Shown here: positions 8,241-15,673 of the stretch, one piece after another
How positions within the stretch are numbered: the first letter of the stretch is position 1
Layout: each line of letters starts with the position of its first letter
From: Bryobacteraceae bacterium
GTDB taxonomy: Bacteria; Acidobacteriota; Terriglobia; Bryobacterales; Bryobacteraceae
Assembly: GCA_947458745.1 (NCBI GenBank)
Contig: CANGYQ010000011.1
Location: forward strand, 1 to 64,000
Direction: 5' to 3'
Length of the DNA stretch: 64,000 nucleotides
Made by a program: the position numbers and the translations under genes
Notes under the pieces: model-generated
Databases searched by the model: none
Told to the model about the DNA's origin: nothing
The model's input: only the letters and a program-made list of their open reading frames with translations

Positions 8241-9181
8241 GTCGAGTAGTCCGTGGCGAGCGCATCACCACTTCGGCCGATGTCTACAGCCTGGGCGTCA
8301 TTCTCTACGAGTTGCTGGCTCACATCCACCCGCTGCGCCAACCCAACGGCACCTATCAGGTTGCCCACCGCTTCACCCGCCCCGGCCGCTACGGAATCTT
8401 CGTCGACCACACCCCACCCGGCCAGCCCCAGACCATCGCCAGATTCCAGTTCACCGTCGCGGGAAAGGAAGCCAGTCAGAGCAGGGAACTGGTCTCTGCA
8501 ACCGAAGCGACGGCCTCCGGAATCACCGCCCAACTACGCTGGAACGAGCCCCCGCAAGGCGGTCGCGATCTGCAAGTTGCGTTCGACCTCACCGACCCGA
8601 GCGGTGCTCCTGTGACAGATCTTGACCCCTACCTGGGCGCCTGGGCCCACATCCTGCTCGTCCGTCGCGATGGCGAAGAGTTCATCCACGCCCACCCCAT
8701 CGAAGAAAGCACGCCAGCACTGTCCGACCCCTGGCAACATTCCCACGCCACCCTCGGCCCCAGCCCCTCCCACATCGCCACCATCACCGGCTTCCGCCAA
8801 CCTGGCCGTTACCGCCTCTGGCTGCAAGTCCAATGTGCTGCCCAAGCGGTGACGCTGCCCTTTGACGTTGAAGTCGCCCCCAGCGAAACCAACAGCTTGC
8901 CGCCGGCCCCGGAGCCTGGCAAAACGAGCCCCATTTTCGTAAGCCAGGCCGGCTATCAACCCGCTCGTCTGGAGTTGCCCGCCGGAGAGCCGGTACAACT
9001 GCAGATCCGCCGGACCGACGCGCAGAACTGCGGGAGCCGTGTCGTCTTCCCCGATCTGGGCATCTCGCAAGACCTGGCGCCCGGTGCCACCGTCACCATC
9101 AACCTCCCGCCGCAGCCCGCCTGAGAACTGCGTTTCACCTGCGGCATGGGGATGTATCGCGGCTCAGTGGTCATTCGCTGA
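8241..9181 (+). pseudogene. Chimaera: Ser/Thr kinase C-lobe fragment joined to a copper-protein-like gene, with internal stop
   Basis: The first ~25 codons read RGERITTSADVYSLGVILYELL, the subdomain IX helix of a Hanks-type Ser/Thr kinase (invariant D-x-x-S-L-G). The frame then runs without interruption into HIHPLRQPNGTYQVAHRFTR, the middle of an unrelated exported protein type with a repeated HIHP/HAHP motif and beta-sandwich repeats. The third part (PIFVSQAGYQPARLELPAGE) is a cupredoxin-like domain. A TGA at 9122-9124 cuts it just before GELRFTCGMGMYRG, the expected copper-site tail; the same frame stays open to 9181. No start codon, RBS or signal peptide precedes it. Non-functional remnant is the most likely reading. 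Confidence 0.75.
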
Positions 9182-9217
9182 GCCACCTGTCGCGCGCCCA
9201 TCCCGCTCACCGATTAG

Positions 9218-9355
9218 ATGGCCCTGCAAGCCGGCGATTGCCTTGGCCCTATCAGGTCGTGGCGCCGTTGGGTGCAGGAGCTATGGGGGCGAGGTCTACG
9301 GCGCTTTGGACACTCGCCTCAACTGTGCGGTTGCGATAAAAGTGTTGCTCGCGTG
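9218..9355 (+). pseudogene. Frameshifted N-terminal lobe of a Ser/Thr protein kinase
   Basis: Starting at ATG 9218, the sequence encodes MALQAGDCLGP, then with a shift YQVVAPLGAGAM (the glycine-rich nucleotide loop), then with another shift GEVYGALDTRLNCAVAIKVL, which holds the VAIK motif of subdomain II, and stops at TGA 9353-9355. Two small indels near 9250 and 9286 separate the pieces. The rest of the kinase is missing; the opposite-strand PEP-CTERM gene begins 28 bases further on. Together with the subdomain IX fragment 1 kb upstream it shows the wreckage of one or two kinase genes. Confidence 0.75.
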
Positions 9356-9383
9356 ATTCGTAGACGCACCCCCGCCTGGATGT

Positions 9384-10169
9384 TTAGCGGCGACGGGCTA
9401 CCGCAACAACTAGGACTCCGATACCCACCAGCACAAGCGAAGACGGCTCCGGAGTCGCCACACCCGTGGCGCGTGTGGTCAGGGTGATATCGTCCAAAAA
9501 GGTGGTTCGATCATCAACATGTCTACCACCATTCTGGTCATACCAATAAGGGCTCAAACTGTTGAAGCTCAGCGTGTAGGTCATCCCCGCCTTCAGAACA
9601 ATATCCTTACCTATGCGTTCGTACCAGCGGGCTTTAGCGGCTTCGGTCCACCAGCCGCCGTCGTCGAAAGCGACTTGGCTCGTGTAGTTGCCGATGACCT
9701 GAAGGTTCCCGATCACGTCGGTCAGGGTCACGCTGTAGTCGTTAGGGCGACCGTACCAATCGATGTTGCGCCATGCAGGGCGATTGGCGTCAAACCACGA
9801 AAGCGTGCCGATCGCATCCTCGATCGCGGTGAATGTTTGGGACATCGTCTGGCGATCCTTGATGATGCCGAATACGCCCCCGGTGTGAGCGCGTTTCCAA
9901 CCCGCGGCAAACTCCTCAGTGCGAGCGATAGCACCGCCCTTCCAAGCACCGGAACCATTGATGCCCGTCCAGGAGCTCCAGCCCCAGTTGTTCCACGAAG
10001 CCCCATACAGGACAGATGTCCCATTCGGGTACCAGCCGCGCGCCTGTTGCAGTTCGGCTTGACGCTCAAAACTGGCATCGAGGATCAGAGGTGTTCCAAA
10101 GGCCGAAGCTGCGCCAAACAGTGTTAAGGGCACAAGCACGGCCAAGCGCACGGATAATGTCGAAATCAT
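9384..10169 (-). CDS. PEP-CTERM sorting domain protein (carbohydrate-binding-like passenger)
   Basis: 261 residues. Signal peptide at about 1-26 (VPLTLFGAASAFGTP), passenger rich in Trp, Tyr and Gly, and a C-terminal PEP-CTERM motif TPEPSSLVLVGIGVLVVAVARRR. The passenger opens with LILDASFERQ and has SQTFTAIEDAIGTLSWFDA, patterns seen in DUF642/CBM-like PEP-CTERM proteins that begin with 'N/D-x-S-F-E', so a jelly-roll carbohydrate-binding fold is plausible but not proven. It faces the decayed kinase region. No exosortase is in the window. Confidence 0.83.
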   Translation of the reverse strand: MISTLSVRLAVLVPLTLFGAASAFGTPLILDASFERQAELQQARGWYPNGTSVLYGASWNNWGWSSWTGINGSGAWKGGAIARTEEFAAGWKRAHTGGVFGIIKDRQTMSQTFTAIEDAIGTLSWFDANRPAWRNIDWYGRPNDYSVTLTDVIGNLQVIGNYTSQVAFDDGGWWTEAAKARWYERIGKDIVLKAGMTYTLSFNSLSPYWYDQNGGRHVDDRTTFLDDITLTTRATGVATPEPSSLVLVGIGVLVVAVARRR

Positions 10170-10691
10170 GAATTTCCTTTGGACTACGGGTGTGAACTAC
10201 TCCCGCTCATGGTCATCGATAAGGTCTCTCATCGCAAGAGAAGAAAGTGCTAGAACTTTGGTACGTCCCAGCACCCCAAAGGGCAGCCGATTAAGGAAGA
10301 GCGCAGACCTTGCCGCGCATTATTTCATTTCGAGTGGAGCACGCAAGTGGCAGCCTACTTCGGGCACAGGGACGGCTCGCGCAAAGGGGAAACGGGTGAT
10401 GCACAAACGCTGGCACCCGATACGAATCGCACCCGGCGTTCAGTCGCTCAGCCCCGCACTGCCTGGTTTCCGGAAGTAAACGTAACGGCTACTCGGCGAC
10501 GGTCAAGGGTGCCAAGCTTCAGTCCGCCGGAGCCGAGGCCCACAGTGCTGGAGAGGGACCAATCGAAGTTCTTGAAGAGCCACGCTATCGGGATAGTGGC
10601 AGGGTCAAGCGTTAGACATCGGGTGAGAAGGATGCCTGCGCACGAACCCCCCAATCAAGCATTAACGGGGGCGGTTGGGAGCGAAGAAATT
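10170..10691. other. Intergenic region without recognised gene
   Basis: About 520 bases between the PEP-CTERM gene and tRNA-Asn. Short frames occur on both strands but none has an RBS, domain motif or plausible composition. It presumably holds the PEP-CTERM promoter at its left end. Confidence 0.5.
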
Positions 10692-10766
<75 letters not shown>

Positions 10767-10874
10767 GCAACGCGCCAAACTATTAGTTAACCAAAAAGCG
10801 AGCCCCAGGTCAAGCGATCCCGATCAGACTTTGATCGCTTCTTGGAGGCTCGCCTGGGGCGGAGAAAACCGGGC

Positions 10875-13325
10875 TTAGCGTTCGCGTCCCGTGAACCAGA
10901 ACCGGTGCACCGGAGCCGGCATTTCGCTCTTGGCGCCCATCACGCTCTTCCACAAGATCACGTTCAGCTCATGCATCGGGGCGCGGTCCACTTCATCCAG
11001 ATCCATCTCCATCGACGCCTTGCCGCCCCAGGCAGTTTGGCCATTCTTCTCGTTCACTTCCCAAGTGGGTGCCAGAGCCTTGTAGGGCGTCAGATCCGCT
11101 TTGTCAGAGAACGAGCTGTACATGGGCGAAGCAGCCGCGTCGTATTGCGTCATCGGCGGCAGGCCCAGCAGCAACTCAATCGTGCGGATCATCGAAGACG
11201 TGGTGTAGAGCGTCGAATCCACCACATTGCGCTTCGTGTAGGGGCTGATCACGAGACCCACGGTCCGCCGAGCGTCCACGTGATCGGGGCCATTCTGGGC
11301 GTCGTCCTCGATCATGAAGATCGCCGTCTCCTTCCAGTACTTGCTGTGGCTGACCCGCTCCACCAACTGGCCCACCGCATGATCTGCATTGGCCACCATG
11401 GCGCGTGGCGTCAGGCCACCAGGGCGCGTGCCGGCGGTGTGATCTTCCGGTAGGCTCATCACCATGAAGTTGGGCAGCCGCTTATTCGGGTCCGGCGAGT
11501 CGTAGTTGGCTTCATACTGGTCGAACTCGCGGATGAACTCGCGAACGTTGTCCGTGTCGCGCATGCCAGGAAGCTTGAACTTCGGTGCGACGTGGCCCAC
11601 TAGTCCGCCGACACCCGGAGAGGCGTCCATGGTCGTGCCATCACTGGACCGCGTGGCGTACTCGCCGTAGCTGCGATAGGTGAGGCCGGCCCGGCGGGCG
11701 AGATCCCACAGGTGGCCGCCGGAAGGTACATAAGCCGGGGCGGTGACGCTCGCCGAATGTCCGCCATACTGGGCCGGCCACATCTTTTCGTTGTAGTCGG
11801 TGGCAATGGCGGAGTTGGACCATGAGTGTCCGTCCACGCTCACTTCGCCATCACAGAACAGATTGTCCAGCAGCACCCACTGGTTCGCGATCGCGCGGTG
11901 GTTGGGCGTCACCTTTTCGCCAAAGATAGCCAGGCGCGGGTCGCCATTGCCCTTCTTCATGTCGCCGAACACCTGGTCGTAAGTGCGGTTCTCCTTCAGC
12001 ACGTAGATCACATGCTTGATCGGCGAACCCACGCCCACCTGCCGCGGCACGATCGTGGGTTCTTTCGGCTCTCGCGCTTGCTGTAGCAGCGCGTCGTTGT
12101 AGGGCACATTGTCGTACACCTGCTTGGTCCACGACTTCAGCTCCGCCTTCAGGTTCTTCAGCGTCACAAAGTTCACGCTGCCCTTTTGAAGCGACCGCAC
12201 GGAATCTTCCTTGCCCTTTACCGCCAGCGGACTCGTCGGGCCGGTGACGTTGGAATAGGAGCCCATGCCCTTGCTGTTGCCGACCGCAATGCGCCCACCG
12301 GGCAGCAGCGCCAGCGAGGACGGATACCAGCCAGAAGGCATAAAGCCCAGGATCTCAGTGCCGTTCACTTTGGCTGTGCTCAGCACCGCCACCGCGTTGT
12401 TGTCGGCATTGGCTACAAACAGCAGATTCGCCTTACGGTCCAGCGCCAGGGCGTTGGGCGTCGAGCCGGGAGGTGCGCTGGGATAGAGCGCCACATTCAC
12501 CGTCTCCACCACCATCCGCTTCTTGGTGTCGATCACCGAAACGGTGTTCAGATTGCCATTCGAAACAAACAGCCGCCCATCGTCGGCCAGTTCCATGTCG
12601 TTCGGGTTGTTGCCTGCCATGATGCGCGACACCACTTTGTTCGACGCCGTATCAATCACCGAAATCGAGTTGCCAGACCAGTTGGAGACGTACATCGTCG
12701 CACCATCGGGCGTCAGCAGCACGTCGTAGGGCGAGGCATCCACCATGATCTTGTGCAGGATCTTGCCCGTCGCCGTATCGAACACCGCAATGTAGCCGGC
12801 CAGCGGATCGTTGCCGCGATTGGCGGCATAGAGCAGCGGCTTCGACGGATGATGCGCCATGCCGGACCAGTAGGTTTTCTCGGCCGGGACGGTGTCCTTC
12901 CACTGCGCCACCGGCTTCTCACTCAGGCGGCCATTCGCATAGTCAAACACGTAGACCGGGGCGATCTGCTTATCCCGCGCATGCGAAGCATTGCCGCCGC
13001 TGACATAAAGCTTCTTGCCGTCGTTCGACCACGCCAGCCCCAGCCACGCGGACCGCAGCGGAATCCGCTGGACCGCCTCTTCCTTCGCCGGGTCCATCAC
13101 CACCAGGCCATGCGGATTAAACCCGCCATGCGTCGCTACCAGCGCCTTGCCATCCGGGGCCAAGCTGACATTTAGCAGCAGATCTTCAGTCGGCACCGGC
13201 TTGCCCAGCGGCGTGATCCGCCAGCCGTTCGGAAGAGCATAGCCATTCGGGAGCGCCTTTGGCGGTTGGCTGCCCGGCTGATGCGCCTGGGCTAGAAGAG
13301 TTGCGGCAAGAAGAAGGTTAACCAT
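10875..13325 (-). CDS. Bifunctional YVTN beta-propeller / alkaline phosphatase-like phosphoesterase, exported
   Basis: 816 residues. A signal peptide (MVNLLLAATLLAQA) is followed by an N-terminal YVTN/YncE-type propeller up to about residue 390, with repeats such as YDVLLTPDGATMYVSNWSGN and DMELADDGRLFVSNGNLNT. The C-terminal half is a phosphoesterase domain (PF04185): HVIYVLKENRTYDQVFGDM with the probable nucleophile Thr, VSVDGHSWSNSA, and the metal-site region FMIEDDAQNGPDHVDARRT. This two-domain architecture is common in Acidobacteriota; related phosphoesterases act as acid phosphatases or phospholipases. GTG two codons upstream is a possible alternative start. Probably stands alone; its substrate is unknown. 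Confidence 0.85.
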   Translation of the reverse strand: MVNLLLAATLLAQAHQPGSQPPKALPNGYALPNGWRITPLGKPVPTEDLLLNVSLAPDGKALVATHGGFNPHGLVVMDPAKEEAVQRIPLRSAWLGLAWSNDGKKLYVSGGNASHARDKQIAPVYVFDYANGRLSEKPVAQWKDTVPAEKTYWSGMAHHPSKPLLYAANRGNDPLAGYIAVFDTATGKILHKIMVDASPYDVLLTPDGATMYVSNWSGNSISVIDTASNKVVSRIMAGNNPNDMELADDGRLFVSNGNLNTVSVIDTKKRMVVETVNVALYPSAPPGSTPNALALDRKANLLFVANADNNAVAVLSTAKVNGTEILGFMPSGWYPSSLALLPGGRIAVGNSKGMGSYSNVTGPTSPLAVKGKEDSVRSLQKGSVNFVTLKNLKAELKSWTKQVYDNVPYNDALLQQAREPKEPTIVPRQVGVGSPIKHVIYVLKENRTYDQVFGDMKKGNGDPRLAIFGEKVTPNHRAIANQWVLLDNLFCDGEVSVDGHSWSNSAIATDYNEKMWPAQYGGHSASVTAPAYVPSGGHLWDLARRAGLTYRSYGEYATRSSDGTTMDASPGVGGLVGHVAPKFKLPGMRDTDNVREFIREFDQYEANYDSPDPNKRLPNFMVMSLPEDHTAGTRPGGLTPRAMVANADHAVGQLVERVSHSKYWKETAIFMIEDDAQNGPDHVDARRTVGLVISPYTKRNVVDSTLYTTSSMIRTIELLLGLPPMTQYDAAASPMYSSFSDKADLTPYKALAPTWEVNEKNGQTAWGGKASMEMDLDEVDRAPMHELNVILWKSVMGAKSEMPAPVHRFWFTGRER

Positions 13326-13378
13326 GGTCACCGTAAAGCCTATCGCGAAACGATGACATTGGAATGACGAGCGCGGCG

Positions 13379-13756
13379 CTATTTGAGAGAGGGTCCGGTA
13401 TCTTCGTGCACTCTCACACGGCCCGGCTCGATAATCGACAGACGCCCGTGGATCGGTTCGATCGTCAAAAAGCGCAGTAGATTTCCCACCGCGGCCTCAA
13501 TCGACTGGAGTGATGGCTGTTTGGGCAACCGCAATACGGCAACTCCAGCGCCACGGTGCGGCCGAAAACGAAATACGTCGGCAAAGTCGATGTCCAGCGT
13601 CAGCAAGCAGCGATCCTCGCGGACGCAGACCGTGAATAGAGTCTCGTCACTGGCTCCGCTGAGTGACTCCTGCAGAACTGTCTCGGCTTCATGGCCAGCG
13701 GCACGAAGAAGGTGGGCCGCCCGAGAGCCGAAATTCTCATCCAGCTTCCACTTCAT
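13379..13756 (-). CDS. DUF5615 family PIN-like toxin
   Basis: 125 residues. It begins MKWKLDENFG, with the acidic DEN motif of the Mut7-C/DUF5615 PIN-like fold, and contains LLTLDIDFADVFRF, the second acidic cluster. PIN-like proteins of this group are predicted ribonucleases. The start ATG overlaps the stop of the DUF433 gene (ATGA), so translation is probably coupled and the longer upstream frame is rejected. DUF5615 plus DUF433 is a recognised candidate type II toxin-antitoxin pair; activity here is inferred. Confidence 0.85.
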   Translation of the reverse strand: MKWKLDENFGSRAAHLLRAAGHEAETVLQESLSGASDETLFTVCVREDRCLLTLDIDFADVFRFRPHRGAGVAVLRLPKQPSLQSIEAAVGNLLRFLTIEPIHGRLSIIEPGRVRVHEDTGPSLK

Positions 13757-13995
13757 GCAGCGGTGCTGCCTGGCAAGTCGACAAACCGTTCGCGGCTCAT
13801 CTCCGAACCGTACGCGATGGCGGCCAGCAGATCCTCCCGCTGCAACTGCGGGTACTGTTCGATCACTTCTTCCATGGAGGAGCCGGAGGCCAGAAAATCG
13901 AGCAGTAGCGAGACCCAAATGCGTGTGCCCCGAACGCAGGGCTTCCCGCCACAGACTTGTGGGTCTACTGAGATTCGGCGCAGGAGGTTTCCCAT
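13753..13995 (-). CDS. DUF433 antitoxin-like protein
   Basis: 80 residues, PF04255. The characteristic segment ISVDPQVCGGKPCVRGTRIW is followed by a helix-turn-helix-like helical part (SSMEEVIEQYPQLQREDLLAA). DUF433 proteins are the usual upstream partner of DUF5615 toxins and probably bind both toxin and operator DNA. The start was placed at MGNLLRRI; an upstream in-frame ATG-like start adds 17 residues of no domain content. Ends in an ATGA overlap with the toxin gene. Confidence 0.85.
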   Translation of the reverse strand: MGNLLRRISVDPQVCGGKPCVRGTRIWVSLLLDFLASGSSMEEVIEQYPQLQREDLLAAIAYGSEMSRERFVDLPGSTAA

Positions 13996-13999
13996 TACT

Positions 14000-14357
14000 T
14001 GGCAGCGTTGCTCCAGCCTTAGGATATCAATGCCTGAGAACCGCACTGAGAGTGCATGAGACTTCTAATCTGGTTCAGTTCCCGGGGTGGGAACCCGTCA
14101 TTGATCGAAAGGGAAAGTGGTTCCAGCCAGAACTCGCTAGGTTCCGGTCCCGCTGGATGTTCACCTGCCTAGGTTCGGCGCGACCAAGTGTGAGGCGACT
14201 CATTCCGAAGCACCTCCTGTACCCATCCAAGACCTAACCGGGGCGATGGGGCTAACACCCGGGTAGTCCTGCCAGGGGAGCGTCAACTGAGCGGTCAGTA
14301 CTGTACGCAACTTTGATACGCTCAATTCGGATCAACTGGATCCCCCGAGGCTTCTCC
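14000..14357. other. Intergenic region upstream of the lactonase gene
   Basis: About 350 bases between divergent genes. It must contain the promoters of the toxin-antitoxin pair and of the lactonase. I see no gene or strong repeat. TTTGATACGCT at 14312-14322 recurs in front of another gene (18806). Confidence 0.4.
14312..14322 (+). promoter_or_regulatory. Possible -10 region, shared 11-mer TTTGATACGCT
   Basis: The same 11 bases occur 36 bases before the lactonase start here and 13 bases before the sugar isomerase start at 18806-18816. GATACG-type boxes could serve as a -10 element. Two occurrences are suggestive only. Confidence 0.3.
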
Positions 14358-15482
14358 ATGTCTGCTACCCCTTTGCATCTTTCCCGCCGCACCCTGTTGG
14401 CTGCTCTGCCGGCTGCACTCACTGTTCGCGCCGCTGATGCGGGCCAGTTGGTCTACTTTGGCACCTACAGCCGGGGTGCGAGCAAGGGCATCTATGTGGC
14501 GCGTTTTGATGCCGGCACCGGCAAGCTGTCGCTGCCGCAATTGGCAGCTGAGGCGGCGAATCCGTCGTTTCTCACCTTGCACCCGGACGGCAAGTTTCTC
14601 TACTCGGTGGGTGAGGCAGGTAAGGGCATTGTCACCGCCTACTCCCGCGATGCCTCCACCGGTCTGCTGAAGGCAATCAACTCGGTGGAAAGCCAGGGCT
14701 CCTCTCCCTGCCACCTGGTGGTGGACGCCACCAAACGGAATCTGCTGGTGGTCAACTATGGCGATGGCGTCAGCAGCGTCTTTCCAATCAAGGCCGACGG
14801 CGGGCTGGGTGAGGCCTCCAGCGTGGTGAAGCACGCCGGCACCGGCCCCAATGCCCGGCGTCAAACCGGTCCGCACGCCCACTCAGTGAATCTTTCAAAG
14901 AACAACAAGTGGGCCGTGGTGGCCGACCTGGGTACAGATGAATACATCGTTTACGCCCTGGATGCCAAGAATGGCAAGATCACCCGGCATAGCGCCGCTA
15001 AGGTGAAAGGCGGCTCCGGACCCCGCCATTTCTCGTTCCACCCTAGCTATCAGTACGCTTTTGGCGTGAATGAAATGGGGTCTTCCGTCACCGCCTTTAG
15101 GTGGAGTGAGGATCAGGGCAAGCTGGAAGAAGTGACCACGGTGAGCACGTTGCCCAAGGATTTCGCGGGCGAAAACAATTGTGCTGAAGTCCTGGTCCAT
15201 CCCAATGGCCGGTTCGTCTACGCCTCCAACCGCGGGCACAACAGCCTCGCCATTTTCGAGGCCAACATGCCCCAGGGGTCGCTGAAAGTGGTTGATTATG
15301 CAAGCACTTTAGGCAAGACCCCGCGCAACTTCCGCATCCATTCCAGCGGCAAATGGCTACTGGCCGCCAACCAGGACAGCTCCAACGTGGTGGTCTTCAA
15401 GTTGGATCCGGCGACGGGCAAAATCACCCCCACCGGTCAGACGGTAGACATCGGTTTTCCCGTTTGCATACGCTTTGCCTAG
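14358..15482 (+). CDS. Exported lactonase family seven-bladed propeller protein
   Basis: 374 residues. The ATG at 14358 gives a Tat-like signal (LSRRTLLAALPAALTVRA), then a full beta-propeller of the 6-phosphogluconolactonase/lactonase type (PF10282): QLVYFGTYSRGASKGIYVAR, a HSVNLSKNNKWAVVADLGTD segment and GPRHFSFHPS carry the typical repeat positions and the family His residues. Family members hydrolyse sugar or muconate-type lactones; export suggests action on extracellular sugar lactones rather than in the pentose phosphate pathway. An upstream start (14313) would bury the signal and is less likely. Confidence 0.85.
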   Translation: MSATPLHLSRRTLLAALPAALTVRAADAGQLVYFGTYSRGASKGIYVARFDAGTGKLSLPQLAAEAANPSFLTLHPDGKFLYSVGEAGKGIVTAYSRDASTGLLKAINSVESQGSSPCHLVVDATKRNLLVVNYGDGVSSVFPIKADGGLGEASSVVKHAGTGPNARRQTGPHAHSVNLSKNNKWAVVADLGTDEYIVYALDAKNGKITRHSAAKVKGGSGPRHFSFHPSYQYAFGVNEMGSSVTAFRWSEDQGKLEEVTTVSTLPKDFAGENNCAEVLVHPNGRFVYASNRGHNSLAIFEANMPQGSLKVVDYASTLGKTPRNFRIHSSGKWLLAANQDSSNVVVFKLDPATGKITPTGQTVDIGFPVCIRFA

Positions 15483-15673
15483 TTCGCTATACTTAGCGCC
15501 ACGTTCGAGCTTACGAAAGTTTTCATAAAAACAATGTCCCGATCACCGGGAAGCTCTGGTACCGTTTGAAGAACGGTTCTCCGTAAGGGAGCCTATTCTA
15601 TAAAGAAAGACAATCGGAACATGGCAGGCTGTCACCCCTGCTGTGTGGTCGCTTTTGACTTAAGGTAGCGGCA
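15483..15673. promoter_or_regulatory. Leader region with two hairpins before the zinc-ribbon protein gene
   Basis: Two consecutive stem-loops lie at about 15560-15598: ACCGTT-TGAAG-AACGGT (15560-15576), then GGTTCTC/GGGAGCC around a CCGTAA-type loop, followed by TATTCTATAAAG. They may terminate the lactonase transcript or shape the next leader. No long U tract, so the call is tentative. Confidence 0.3.

Noticed and set aside
9122-9124. TGA as a selenocysteine codon in the cupredoxin-like gene
   Set aside because: No SECIS-like hairpin placed right after it, the expected residue is Gly, and the gene already lacks a start and signal peptide.
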